NCBI GenBank assembly: GCA_026315105.1
Contig: CM048746.1
Location: 140,474,730-140,538,729 of the forward strand
Direction of reading: 5' to 3'
DNA length: 64,000 bases
DNA from: Locusta migratoria
Lineage: Eukaryota > Arthropoda > Insecta > Orthoptera > Acrididae
How positions within the stretch are numbered: position 1 is the stretch's first letter; every line of letters starts with the position of its first letter. Below, in pieces: positions 1 to 11,313 of this stretch. The position numbers were made by a program, and so were the translations under genes. The notes beneath the pieces are model-generated. The model had not been told where the DNA came from, searched no databases, and saw only the letters and a list, made by a program, of their open reading frames with translations.

Positions 1-270
1 ATAGTCACTAACTTTGGTCAGCGTTGCTAGCTGCTACAGATTGGTTTACCTGTACAGACGCCCAGTTTACATGGGCACCCAAAACCGGATTTCGTAAACA
101 GGTTTCCCAAATCCGCATTTGGTTGCTGTAGCAAACACTCCTAAAACGAATATGGAAATCCTCTTCTGTAAAGCGGTTTTCCAGTTCCAGAATCGATTTT
201 CGTGCCCATGTAAACGCAACCGTTTTTGAAGCGTTCTTTGCTTATCGCATGTTTTCTTCTTAAATGTTTC

Positions 271-467
271 AAATGTTCAAATGTTTGTTTAGCTTATGGG
301 ACTTTAACTACGGGGTCGTCAGTCCCTAAACGTACAGACTACTTATCAACTACCTAAACCTGGACGGCACAAATATCCATGCCCGAGGGGGGATTCGAAC
401 CCCCGACCGTAGTGGTCGAGCAGACCGTGACTCAAGCGCCTCAGTCCCCTCGGCCACCGCGGCCGGC
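271..467 (-). mobile_element. SINE family A
   Basis: Reverse-strand SINE. The tRNA-like head lies at the right end (B box 'ggttcgaatcc' in complement near 392-405) and the body ends at 'aaatgttcaaatg'. The flanks share 'ttttcttc' (252-259 and 468-475), a likely target-site duplication. Family A heads have an A box like 'tggccgag.gg' and a long variable region as in Leu/Ser tRNAs. Confidence 0.85.
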
Positions 468-507
468 TTTTCTTCCTAAGAATCTTCGGCACATATGAAT
501 AGAGTGA

Positions 508-593
508 GCCACGGTGGAGTAGCCGAGCGGTCTAAAGCGTCTTGCTGCGAAGCTCGCGGTTGCTCGCCGTGGAGGTTCGAGTCCTTCCTGGGG

Positions 594-639
<46 letters not shown>

Positions 640-741
640 GCTTAGGTTAGTTTACCTAGGTTTAAGTAGTTTGTAAGCTACGGACCGATGACCACGCAGT
701 TTGCTCCGATAGATTCACAAACATTTGAACTTTTTTTTTTT
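508..741 (+). mobile_element. SINE family B with internal (GT)n
   Basis: Head with A box 'tagccgagcggtctaaagcg' and B box 'ggttcgagtcc', then a (GT)n tract at about 597-635, then a body with 'aagtagtttgtaagcta', ending in 'acaaacatttgaac' and a T-run. The GT tract always follows the head directly in this family. Confidence 0.85.
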
Positions 742-963
742 AATCGAGTGACATTTTCTATCGCGAAATAAAAGTATAAATATTAGAGTGAGCATAAATC
801 TATGTATTTCATTAAAGAAAAATAGCGATTCTGCTGACTAAATCAAGAAGTGAATCAGCTGGTTTTCGGCCGCTATATTGAGTGTGCTAGGAAATACGAG
901 TCAGGCTTTGACATGTAAACACGACGACGAAAAACGGTTTACGAAAATCGGTTTTCGTCTTCA

Positions 964-1160
964 AAATGTTCAAATGTTTGTAGAGCGTATGGGAGTGAAC
1001 TACCGGGTTATCAGTCCCTAAACTTACAAACTACTTATGAACTAGATTCTACAAAGAACGGCACAAATATCCATGCCCGAGGGGGATTCGAACCCCCGAC
1101 CGTAGTGGCAGTGCAGACTGTGACTGGCGCGCCACAGTACGCTCGGCCACCACGGCCGGC
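964..1160 (-). mobile_element. SINE family A
   Basis: Reverse-strand copy, from 'aaatgttcaaatg' to 'ccacggccggc'. It is inserted in the duplicated unit beside 'ttttcgtcttc'. The other copy of the unit at about 1583-1610 reads straight through 'ttttcgtcttccggaagatg', giving an empty site. Confidence 0.85.
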
Positions 1161-1640
1161 TTTTCTTCCGGAAGATGTGTTGCATGAAAACGTACTGGTG
1201 TAAACACTCCAAAATCGATTCTGGAAATCCACTTCTGTAAAACGGTTTTCTCCACTTCTGTAAAACGGTTTTCTAGTTTCACAATAGATTTTCGTGCCCA
1301 TGTAAACGCATCCGATGTCGAAAAATTGTTCGCTTGTCAGATTGTGATTTCTTGTTAAGAATTTTCGGCCCTCACTGTCAATGAAAGTATATATATTAGA
1401 GTGAGCAATGAATCTGTGTATTTATGAAAAGTAACGATCGTGCTGACTTAAATCAGGAACTGAATCAGCTGGTTTTTTTTTTTTTTTTTTTTTTTTTTTG
1501 CGCGCGCGCGTCATATTAAGAGGGCTAGGAAATCCGCTTCAGGCTATAACATGTAAACACGACAGCGAAAAACAGTTTACGAAATTCGATTTTCGTCTTC
1601 CGGAAGATGTGTTGCATACAATCGTATTGAGTCGTCGGTA
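1161..1640. repeat. Unclassified repeat unit, second copy
   Basis: Second copy of the unit at 1-960. It contains a tandem duplication of 'cacttctgtaaaacggtttt' (about 1230-1272), a T-run at 1470-1499 followed by (CG)n, and the empty counterpart of the SINE site at 964. Confidence 0.5.
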
Positions 1641-1714
1641 AACGTGTCATTACAGTCTCTTGAGGTCTAGACGTAAAAATCTGTAAGGTCCATTTTTCGT
1701 GGATACCACTTTTT

Positions 1715-1751
<37 letters not shown>

Positions 1752-2105
1752 GCAAAATTACTCCAAGTAACATGGCTGGAAATTGTGTGTTCAATACTTA
1801 GAAATGACAAAAGGTAACAAAAGCATCTTAGCTGTTATAAGATAATTTCATTTTTTCCTGTTCTATTTGTAATTCGTGATTGTTAAGTGCGAAATAATAA
1901 ATAGGTGAAATATGCAATTTCGTTCTGGTTTCATTGTTATCAGTCACTATGATTCTTTCTACTTCGCAAATTTGGCTAATTTTTCTTGTAATTAATTTTT
2001 CAATGCAGTCGCGGGGCAGCTTAGTGTTGCGAGTTTTACAGTCGGCGCAGGGTAGATACGGGCTTACTACACTATCCAAGACATTTTGTGAATACATGCG
2101 GTACC

Positions 2106-2137
<32 letters not shown>

Positions 2138-2873
2138 TTTACGATCTACACATTCTGTAAATGCATTAATTGGTACTGCTCTCGTCTTACAAACACGTGA
2201 TGTGGCTGTCAACAACAAAAAAGAAAAAAGGTGAATAAAAATTCAGTTTACTTACGTTTGACAACACTGTTTGTTTGTTTGTGAGTTTATTTTATCATTT
2301 TACACTGTTATTTTTTTCTTTATTTGTTTACTCCCCACGTATTCTCGGACTCTTATTGTGCTATTCGAACGAAATCAATTGTTTTCTCTAGTCGCTACCA
2401 GTATTTCTTTCTATTGTGGAAAGCGCTCGAAACACAACAAATAAAACACAACACTTCATCATAACTAAGTAGTTTGTTAGTGAAAGTATATCTGTCTCAG
2501 GATGTTGCTTGTTGAACAACAACTGTCTGAAAGCCATTCTAGCAAACGTTTATATTTGCCATCACACTCGTGTTAAACATTTGTTTATACTCAGCTTAAT
2601 GAATTGTATGGTTGTCAACTTATGCAATTCCACTTTGTGCGACATTCGTACACGTCATTAGGTGGCCGTCAGTAACTGCCAGGCTGATTAATTACAACAT
2701 TTTGTTTTCTGCTAATTCAAACAAACTAATTCGTTTCATATTCACAGGGCTGTGTCAGTCCGTATCAATGTCAGCAGCATTCATATTCAGAGAGACACAC
2801 GGCCATGTTTAAACAGACACGAAGATTGAGGCTGTCCACAAGTTATTTATTTAAATTATTATATACGATTCAT
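1641..2873. other. No gene recognised; microsatellites
   Basis: AT-rich DNA. It holds (CT)n at about 1719-1749 and (TTA)n at about 2106-2133. A reverse-strand open frame of 89 codons (1828-2097) has protein-like composition but no family I recognise. No SINE or transposase similarity was seen. Confidence 0.4.
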
Positions 2874-3165
2874 GGTGTCGCTCGGTTGCACAGTGGTATA
2901 GTGACGGGTTTTGAATCCATAGGTAGCGGGTTCGATCCCTGTCCATTTATAAGATTTTTTATCTGTCACTTTTCACTTCTTTCACCTCTGGCAATGTGGT
3001 TCATGTAGCAGCTGTGGTTCGGAATCTACGGTAAATTGTAGTTCCCCCTGAAACTGACCGGGCCAGTTAGCTCGAAAGTGCCGCGGTGGAGTAGCCGAGA
3101 GGTCTAAGGCGTCTCTCTGCGGAGCGCGCGGTTGCTCGCCGTCGGAGGTTCGAGTCCTCCCTGGG

Positions 3166-3224
<59 letters not shown>

Positions 3225-3420
3225 GTCCTTCGGTTAGTTTACCTTAGTTTAATTAGTTTGTAAGCTACGGATTGATGACCACGCAGTTCGGTCCGATAGA
3301 TGTACAAACATTTGAACATTTGAGCTCGAAAGTCGAAGGAAGGCAACGGCATACTACCACAATGCCTAGTAAAGCACTTTTGTGTTCAAACCAATCATCG
3401 GATTGTTGACTGCTTTACCA
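2874..3420 (+). mobile_element. SINE family C, split by a family B SINE
   Basis: The head 'tcggttgcacagtggtatag' with B box 'gggttcgatccc' is followed by the family C body 'tttttatctgtcact' and ends at 'gactgctttacca'. The body is split after 3079 by the family B SINE and resumes at 3323. The ends match the family C copies at 30043 and 58733. Confidence 0.8.
3080..3322 (+). mobile_element. SINE family B nested in SINE C, with TSD
   Basis: A complete family B SINE: head 'gtggagtagccgagaggtct', (GT)n at about 3170-3222, body, end at 'aacatttg'. It is flanked by an exact 11-bp duplication 'agctcgaaagt' (3069-3079 and 3323-3333) of the interrupted SINE C, so B inserted after C. Confidence 0.9.
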
Positions 3421-4113
3421 GGCTCTTCTAACGCGACAGGCTGTAGAAACAGGTGTTGAGGGGAAACGGAAAGCTGTTTTAGTGGGGTCATGAAACATGA
3501 AAATTTTAGTGAAAGTGTATTTTTACATATATACTATCTCGTAAAGGGTAACAATTGGCGTTAGTAACGGGCGTGTCTAAAATGCGTCTTAACAACGGGA
3601 TGAACGCCTCCAAATACAATGTAATGTCAACCCCCCCTCCTCCCCAAATGCAACACCCAGAAAGTAGCATCCAAATCGGGTGAAATTAGGACCAGGGGTT
3701 TGGGTAGACGAGACACACGGTTAGCATTTAAATGCAGGTCCACATCACGGGTTCCCGTATCGCCACATCAAAGAAGCTATATTGTAAAACTTTTAGTGTC
3801 ATGCGAGAAGACTGCTAGACCATTGTGCAACGCCAAAATATTTTGGTGGCACCCTAGATCAGTGTCTCCCAACCTTTTTTTAGACCAGGGAACACTTCTT
3901 TCTTTGTCGTGAGCAGGGACCACAAGATTCATGAAAAAGAAACAGTGTCAATCGAAAATAACGTATTCGTTGAACTGGAAACTGGACCTGGCGTGAAAAT
4001 GAAATATCGACAAAAATTTTGCCTCCATCTGAAAGACAAATTTCTCCCGTTTCCAAAAAGGTATGGTTTATTTACTTTTAAACAGTTATTATAGTAGTTG
4101 TTTGGATGTTTTA
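3421..4113. other. No gene recognised; possible hAT-type end
   Basis: No coding family recognised. 'cagtgtctcccaacc' at about 3860 resembles the terminal sequence of hAT transposons ('cagtggttctcaacc' type), but I could not find the other end. Confidence 0.3.
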
Positions 4114-4147
4114 GGGGGGACAAAACTACGGAGGTCATCAGTCCCCC
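4114..4147 (-). other. LINE/SINE-type 3' hairpin fragment
   Basis: On the reverse strand this reads GGGGGAC, then a loop 'tgatgacctccgtagtttt', then GTCCCCC followed by 'taaaac'. It has the fold seen at the 3' ends of the LINEs at 46570-46600 and 20625-20653 and of SINEs A and B, but with a different stem. It is probably the 3' end of an otherwise decayed LINE or SINE. Confidence 0.5.
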
Positions 4148-4383
4148 AGTTATTACAGTCTTAAACACACTCCGCACAAATATCTGCACACAGGCCACGC
4201 TGATACATCAGGCAAAGAATATCTCCATAAATATCCCATGCCTGTCACACTCATGGAAACAATGACGCCATATACAGGGGCTGTGAAGATAAATTACTTA
4301 GCAAATGTCTACATGGCCGTACACAAAAACCTAATGAGATTTTCAACAGCTGCGTGTGGCAAAGAGTACAGAAAACAGGGACG

Positions 4384-5623
4384 TAGGGTGACCAACTTTT
4401 GATTACGGGTTTAAGGGAGCTGACCAAAATCCGAACATTATAATAAAGGAGAATAAGGGAGTTTTAATCACAGTAAATTTCAACTTAACAACCATACATA
4501 CTTCCTTCGAATGGATAACAATAGGCCGGCCTCGGTGGCCGAGGGGACTGAGGCGCTCCAGTCACGGTCTGCACGGCCACTACGGTCGGGGGTTCGAATC
4601 CCCCCTCGGGCATGGATATTTGTGACATCCTCAGTATAAGGTAGTTGATAAGTAGTTTGTAAGTTTAGGGACTGATGACCCCGTAGTTAAGTCCCATAAG
4701 CTTAACAAACATTTGAACATTTGGATAACAATATGGAAGTAAACATTAAAGAATCGTACATAATTTGCTTATTTTTACTCATGCATCACATTTTGGAGTT
4801 CAATACAACCTGAGAGTGTGTCTTCAAGAGAACAATAGCATTAACAAGACTCAATTGTGCAGCAAATTAAAGAACAGTATGCCAAAACCTATTGGATTTG
4901 CATTTACGACTTTTTGTTATATGGCTATTTAAGCAATGCTAGAAGATAATAACAATCTATGACGAAGTTTTACACGAATGGATTTAAGCTGTTCAATAAT
5001 TTTTCAGTGGTACAAAAAAAACTTTAATTTTCATTTTCCCTGGAGAGCACATAATGGAAACCGATTCATTTTAAACTAAATGTTAATACGAACACATCAC
5101 AGTAGGTATTACACGAAAGCAAAGAAAATAGCCCAAATCAAAACATTTTATGCCAACTCTCCTCTGTTTTCGATACCTGACAAGCAGTCCATAAGTACTG
5201 GTTCTTTCGAAACGTTGCGTGAGTCAACTGAGAATTAAGTAATGATACGCTGCTGTTTAATCTGCATGATCCGCTTTCGCAAGTCATTACATCCGCATGT
5301 TGTTATAAAAACTTTAATGCTGATAGGTACAACGCGATCGTATCCTTGAGATGCCAGTGTTGCCCACGAAACCAAAGAACATTTCCTCACAACACATGCC
5401 GTAGAAGCACGACCAGTAATCGGGAATACTATCGCATAATAAGAAACGTTATCTCGCTGAGAGAATTTAAAGTATCGATACTACTTCACTTGTACAGGTA
5501 TAACAGTGATCGCTGACAAAATATACGGGAGAAACAGGCAGAGAATAAGGGAGACGGAAGAATTAAAAAAAAAGTCCTAAAATACGGGAGAACCCGTATA
5601 ATACGGGGGAGTTGCACGCCCTA
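4384..5623. mobile_element. Probable non-autonomous DNA transposon
   Basis: The ends are related in inverted order: left 'tagggtgaccaact', right reverse complement 'tagggcgtgcaact'. Just inside each end lies a run rich in 'acggg'. The flanks 'cagggacg' and 'gatggacg' share only five of eight bases, so the target duplication is uncertain. No transposase was seen. A SINE A copy lies inside. Confidence 0.4.
4524..4721 (+). mobile_element. SINE family A with 12-bp TSD
   Basis: Full-length family A SINE between exact duplications 'tggataacaata' (4512-4523 and 4722-4733). The head has the 'ggttcgaatcc' B box and the 3' hairpin 'gggactgatgacc...gtccc' is present. Confidence 0.9.
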
Positions 5624-5631
5624 GATGGACG

Positions 5632-6480
5632 CTGTTATCTGTTTCAATGATGGTGTAATTAATAGGACAAAAATAATGGACAAATTGGGCATCCAATCAA
5701 GAAATAATATGGTACCTGTTCTGACTGCCATAGATCGTCAGCGACTAGTTGAGCTGAAAGGGCTGCAGAAGCCACCACTGAAGAGTCCAGAGTAAGGAAA
5801 GATTCCTAAAAAGTCTGCGGAGGATAAAGGACCAGTTGGCCAGCAAGATTATGCGACTGGAATGTGCTGAAAGAGGCATACGGTGAGTCAAAAACATTGT
5901 GGACATTCTTTTCTCGTTTACTGGAAACTATGTTTTCAGAAAATTAGGTACATTTATCTTCATAATGGTTTCTAGTTATGTTCACCAAATATCTCCCAAT
6001 TGAAGAACGCGACAGTATCTTTGTATTTGCCTCACACACTGCAGAAATGATCTATGCTTCTCAATCTGTATATAATTTTAACGGTAATTTTTGGGCAAAA
6101 TAGAAATGAAGTGTAATAAGGGTTTCTCTGTTTTCTCAGATATACTACAAAACAAGAGGCATAATTTTTTCTTACGAATGTTCACAGCAGCCAGCCACTG
6201 TCTATATTCTGTTAGATAGACGATGCACCAGAAAATGGTTCCAGAATGCGAACGTGTATTATAGAATCATATTAGGCAAAATATTGTAATTCTTAAACTA
6301 TAACAGATATTTCAATAAATTTCCTATTACAGCTTGAGTTAATATCATTCAGTGTTGCTACAAAATCGCAACTTCCTCAACTTTGTAGATCAAGAGCAAT
6401 GAGCACCGAAAGCAAGGTATGAAAATGCAGCCCTTTCAAGTCTAAGTCCCCTTAATAAAAACTTTTAGTACAATTTACGT
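5632..6480. other. No gene recognised
   Basis: AT-rich DNA without a long open frame, a recognised repeat or a tRNA-like sequence. It may belong to the outer part of the fold-back structure that starts near 6490. Confidence 0.3.
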
Positions 6481-6489
6481 TTGCAGCAA

Positions 6490-7705
6490 TATGATTTTTG
6501 AGCTTTCCCCTTATTTTGAAGTTCGGTAACCCCAAGGCTAACACTTGCTGAAAGGTATAAGAGTATCATCGCTTACGTTGAATCGATTACTGGATTTGCC
6601 GTTAAGCAGGTAACCCTTCGTCTAAGTAAGTCGTGAAGGAAGTCTTAAAATAGCGGAAGGCGATTTCTAGAATGTCAATGCACGATTTTGCCCTTTTTTC
6701 AATAAAAATGCCCAAGAGTCTGGCTCCAAATGCGTTTTACAGTTCCATTAATTTTGAATCCAATAAGCGTTCAGAACACTAGGAGTCAAATGAAAATATT
6801 TCAAATGGTATTGATGTTATCCACTTGCGTCATCACCAGTGATGATTAGTTGGCTGACAACGTAAGAAGAAATCAATAATTTGAAATAAATGTTTGAAAT
6901 TTTATACTATTATAGCTCTTGCCCTAGATAGAGATCTCACAAGAACCAGAGCATAAATACCAAGCTCTAAATAGATAACAGAATCGAACGCAAACTTGCA
7001 GGCACTGTGCGGGAAACAGAGCCCACGACAAGACTACAGCTTTGAGTAATGCAGGAACAGACACGCGGAGCTTATGAAGGCGACTTCAAAACCGCTGGAC
7101 GTCGCCAAGTTTTTAACACAATAACTTTGACAAATAACACTTCAAATTTTAATTAATGAACTACGTAATTTCCCAGACGTGGTTAACTTATCAAATATTT
7201 TCTTCTTGATATTCATGCTATGGTCTCTTTATGTGACGGCTCTATCTAGGGAAAGAGCTGAAATATGGCCCGCGGTAGGCTTAAAATTTGGAACTGTTAT
7301 TTATTTCAAATTATTAATTCTTACGTGGTCAATCAATCCTACTGTGTATTCACGATAACTTGACAACATCACTGGAGATGACAAGTGTATAACAATACAA
7401 TCTGAAATAAATTCAGTTGCCTCCTAATGTTTTGAACGTTTATTGGATTAAAAATTATGGAAACTATAAGAACGCATTTAAATCCACCATCTTGGGCAAT
7501 TGTGTTAAGACAAAATCGTGCAACAACATTCTAGAAATCGCCTTCCGTTATCTTACGATTTGCTTTACAACTTACTTAGGCGAAGGGTTACCTGCTTAAA
7601 CACAAATACAGCAATCGATTGAACGTAAGCGATGAGACTCCTGTATCTTTGAGCAACAGCTTTGGGATTACCGAACTTGAAAATAAGATCAAAGAAATCG
7701 TAGCC
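6490..7705. repeat. Long imperfect inverted repeat (fold-back)
   Basis: The left arm (about 6490-6965) and right arm (about 7215-7705) are inverted copies. Examples: 'ggaaggcgatttctaga' near 6656 against 'tctagaaatcgccttcc' near 7530; 'catcgcttacgtt' near 6569 against 'aacgtaagcgatg' near 7622; 'ccctagatagag' near 6922 against 'ctctatctaggg' near 7242. Arms are about 450 bp with a spacer near 250 bp. No transposase was recognised. Confidence 0.7.
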
Positions 7706-7854
7706 CCATAATTCTACATGTTATGTGTAATATCCAAATGGATCCTCACAAGAAAATTTTACATGTACAAACGATTGGCTGTTTCACTGTTTGATGTTTC
7801 TGACACGTTTGAAATGAAATAGTTAAAGAGTTCCTGCTTTAAATAACAATATTT

Positions 7855-7867
7855 GGGGGGGGGGGGT
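7855..7867. repeat. Poly-G tract
   Basis: Run of about 12-13 G followed by 'tcagtgacgaattgtgaccccc'-like sequence. Not part of a recognised element. Confidence 0.7.
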
Positions 7868-8074
7868 CAGTGACGAATTGTGACCCCCAATAGACGCGAA
7901 CCTTGGGTTTATGGCTTTATCATCGACAGTACACGTTGCTGGACTCTAGTGATTACTCGTCTTCAGCAAGATAATGGATTATTATCGGTAGTGCAGGTTC
8001 TAAAATGTTCAAATGTTCGTACAGCTTGACGTAACTCCGGGGTCATCAGTCCCTAAACTTACAAACTACTTATG

Positions 8075-8228
8075 AATTAATATGAATAAATAATCCCTGA
8101 GACGGATTTACGTCTCAAATATGTCAAAGACATTATAAATTTTAATTCAATGCTTCACATCTATTTATAATGTCTTTGACATATTTGAGACGTAAATCCG
8201 TCTCAGGGATTATTTATTCATATTAATT
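8075..8228. repeat. Perfect 66-bp inverted repeat, 22-nt loop
   Basis: Arms 8075-8140 and 8163-8228 are exact reverse complements, with 'tgagacggatttacgtctca' in the left arm, itself a small palindrome. The loop 8141-8162 is repeated near 8485-8506. Confidence 0.9.
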
Positions 8229-8521
8229 GATATTTGTATCACCATAACAGGATTGTTCCACCATGTCCATTGCTGAGGTGCTATTCCGCTGCATGGAGAG
8301 CCTTGGCAGTAGTGGCAATTATCTTTGGAACAAAGAAGCTGAATTAAAGTTTGTGTTGTGGAGGGAAATCGTACATAGACTATTCCGAGGCGCCTTAATC
8401 GTTAGTGGTGTGGTAGTCTAACGGTTAAGACGTCTGCCTAGTAAGCATGGAGGTCCGGGTTCGATTCCCGGCCGCACCACAAATTTTAATTCAATGCTTC
8501 AGATCTATTTATAATGTCTTT
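8083..8521 (+). mobile_element. 439-bp insertion with hairpin and tRNA-like module
   Basis: It interrupts a SINE and is flanked by an exact 16-bp duplication 'tacttatgaattaata' (8067-8082, 8522-8537). Inside are a perfect 66-bp inverted repeat whose left arm starts in the duplication (8075-8140/8163-8228), a unique stretch, a tRNA-Thr-like sequence (8407-8479), and a 41-bp tail (8481-8521) repeating the hairpin-loop region 8137-8177. The long duplication suggests LINE-type integration. I do not recognise the family. Confidence 0.7.
8407..8479 (+). tRNA. tRNA-Thr(AGT)-like sequence, probably repeat-borne
   Basis: A cloverleaf can be drawn. Acceptor GGTGTGG pairs with CCGCACC (one G-T). D stem GTCT pairs with AGAC. 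The anticodon stem has one mismatch around loop CTAGTAA, giving anticodon AGT. T stem CCGGG/CCCGG encloses TTCGATT, with A as discriminator base. It lies inside a mobile insertion, so it may be the promoter module of a retroposon and not a functional gene. Confidence 0.5.
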
Positions 8522-8648
8522 TACTTATGAATTAATACTAAAGACAGCACAAACGTCCATACCCGAGTGGGGATTCGAGCCCCCAACGGAGAAAGGCCTC
8601 GAGCATCTGAGTATAGCGGTTCAATGCGCACGGCCGCTCCGCCGCGGC

Positions 8649-9322
8649 AAAAAAAAAATATGTAGTCTAGATTGTTGAGTGGAATCGTGGGTGGACCGTT
8701 GCGAAGTGAGGGAAGGAGATGGAAAGGAATGTGGGAACGATTAAGAAATAAGGATTACATTAAAGACGTAAAAACAAAAAATAAATAAAAAATCTCAATG
8801 AATTTCGAAATAATTAGTGAGTTAAAATAGATCGGGTGATATTTAAAAATAATTTAGTATGATCACTATTACATTCCAATGCATAGTTTATTGTATCTAA
8901 GTGTGCTATTGATAGTTTTACCGAAATAAAAGGAATATAAGTCACTGGACGTAAATATGAAATTTTTCACACGATTAGAATTCTGCTGACATTTCGTAAG
9001 AGCGAAAAGGCAACAAATTCCTTTTCCATGCCTGCACATTCACAGAAATTATAGAAGGCAACGAACAAGTAAATGCAGGGTAATACACCAATAATATTCG
9101 ATCCGACTAATGGTAGTTGGGACATTCTGTTAAAAGTTAGGAGATTACAGACAGTTATAGATGCTTAAAACTGTTCAATATCGATTCGTCCTCGTTCGCG
9201 AAAATCGTTTTCAGATGTGCAACACTTGCAACGTGTTTTACCTGTGCAGATGTCACATACAGACGTGGACGTAAGTCACTGAACAGTTTGTAATGAAAAG
9301 AGGTGAAGCCTCTCACTTATTT
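8649..9322. other. No gene recognised
   Basis: AT-rich sequence after an A-run at 8649-8658. No long open frame or recognisable repeat. Confidence 0.3.
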
Positions 9323-9333
9323 ACCTTGGTGTC

Positions 9334-9525
9334 GCCGGCCGCGGTAGCCGAGGGGACTGAGACGCTTCAGTCACGGTCTGCACGGCCACTACGATCGGGG
9401 GTTCGAATCCCCCCTCGGGAATGGATATTTGTGCCGTCCTAGTTCGTAAGTAGTTCATAAGTAGTTTGTAAGTTTAGGGACTGATGACCCCGTAGTTAAG
9501 TCCCATAAGCTGTACAAACATTTGA
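9334..9525 (+). mobile_element. SINE family A with 11-bp TSD
   Basis: Family A SINE between duplications 'accttggtgtc' (9323-9333 and 9526-9536). B box and 3' hairpin are both intact. Confidence 0.9.
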
Positions 9526-9678
9526 ACCTTGGTGTCTTGCTACTCTTAATTCCTTGCCTAACGTGTGAAGTGGGTGGACCCATGTTGGGGATTCTTTTAT
9601 GTTTGAGCTGTTCGGGAATGAGGTCACCACACAGTATCAGCTGTCTCGAATCAGATGTCCTTGTCTCTGTCAAAACCA

Positions 9679-10292
<614 letters not shown>

Positions 10293-10303
10293 TCACATGG
10301 AGA

Positions 10304-10504
10304 GCCGTCCCCGGTGGCCGAGGTGACAGAGACGCTCAAGTCACGGTCAGCACGGCCACTACGGTCGGGGGTTCGAATCCCCCCTCGGGCATGGATATTT
10401 GTGCCGTCCTAGTTCGTAAGTAGTTCATAAGTAGTTTGTGGGTTTAGGGACAGATGACCCCGTAGTTAAGTCCCATAAGCTTAACAAACATTTGAACATT
10501 TTTT
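10304..10504 (+). mobile_element. SINE family A with 11-bp TSD
   Basis: Family A SINE with a slightly changed start ('gccgtccccggtggccgagg'). Duplications 'tcacatggaga' lie at 10293-10303 and 10505-10515. Confidence 0.9.
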
Positions 10505-11092
10505 TCACATGGAGACGGGAGGCTGTCGGCAAATCTCCCGTAGTTATTTTTCGCAAGAAATAGGTTAAAAATGCGATATAAACGGGTTTAATTAACTCCT
10601 TCATGTCCAAAATATATCTAAATCCTACACATTCATCACGGTTATGCAAACATCACATAGGAAGACAGTAGCCCCTCGATTGTTCCTCTAAGGCAAAGTT
10701 TTCAACCTTTTTTTTTTTTCAGCAGGCGATCGCCTTTCTAAATGAAGAAAAAAACATCGGTAACGCCCCTTGCAAGTAACGAATCTATTGTCAGTGATTT
10801 CAAAGGCAATAGATTTTAATTTCTTTCTTAGATGTATCTAAAACCTGCGCAGCCATTGACTTTATGACTAATAGTATTTTGTGTATACCTTTGCTGTCAT
10901 TAATAATAAATCTCATTGTCCAATTTGTGGTGATGTGTTGTCATGTGCGATTATAAAATAATCGAAGCTGATTCATCACTTCTTAATATTTCAAGAATAC
11001 TCTTACCCTTTAGATTTCTTCCAAAGGATACTGAAAACCTTTAACCAGCAGCAAACTACTATGGTCCAGTAATAAAATGATATTGCTGTTAA

Positions 11093-11313
11093 AAATGTTC
11101 AAATGTTTGTTAATCTATCTTACTCAACAGCGTGGTTATTAGTCCGTAGCTTACAAACTACTTAAACGAAGGTAAACTACCCCAAGGATAACACAAACAC
11201 CCATAGCCGGGGGGGGGGGGGGGGGAGGGAGGACGGGACCGTAACCATCGACAGCGACCGGTCGCGCGCATCGCAGCAAGGCGCTTCAGTGCGCACGGCT
11301 AATCTGCCGCGGC
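11093..11313 (-). mobile_element. SINE family B in hAT copy 1
   Basis: Reverse-strand family B SINE with a G-run (about 11211-11226) where other copies have the GT tract or body. The flanking 'gatattgctgtta' (11079-11091) and 'gatattgttgtta' (11314-11326) form a near-exact 13-bp duplication. Confidence 0.8.

Larger units (their letters stand above)
1..960. repeat. Unclassified repeat unit, first copy, interrupted by SINEs
   Basis: Outside the SINEs, this stretch shares blocks with 1161-1640: 'ttttcgtgcccatgtaaacg' near 197 and 1288, 'tattagagtgagca' near 781 and 1394, and 'gaatcagctgg' near 852 and 1461. The order of the blocks is the same, so the unit is duplicated head to tail. No coding potential was recognised. 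The unit may be a dispersed element that inserted twice, or a local tandem duplication; the sequence alone does not decide. Confidence 0.5.
8010..8648 (-). mobile_element. Degenerate SINE A-like copy split by a 439-bp insertion
   Basis: The SINE body runs from 'aaatgttcaaatg' to 'acttatgaattaata' (8082) and resumes at 8522 with the same 16 bases, then goes on to a diverged tRNA-like head ending 'gccgccgcggc'. The head is nearer to family B in places ('cggttcaatgcgcacggc'), so this copy may be a hybrid. Confidence 0.7.

Noticed and set aside
361..467. A functional tRNA gene on the reverse strand
   Set aside because: It is the head of a SINE with body, tail and target duplication, and dozens of similar copies occur in the window.
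3700..4198. Three short frames between 3.7 and 4.2 kb
   Set aside because: No recognised domain; the reverse one overlaps the LINE/SINE-type hairpin remnant.
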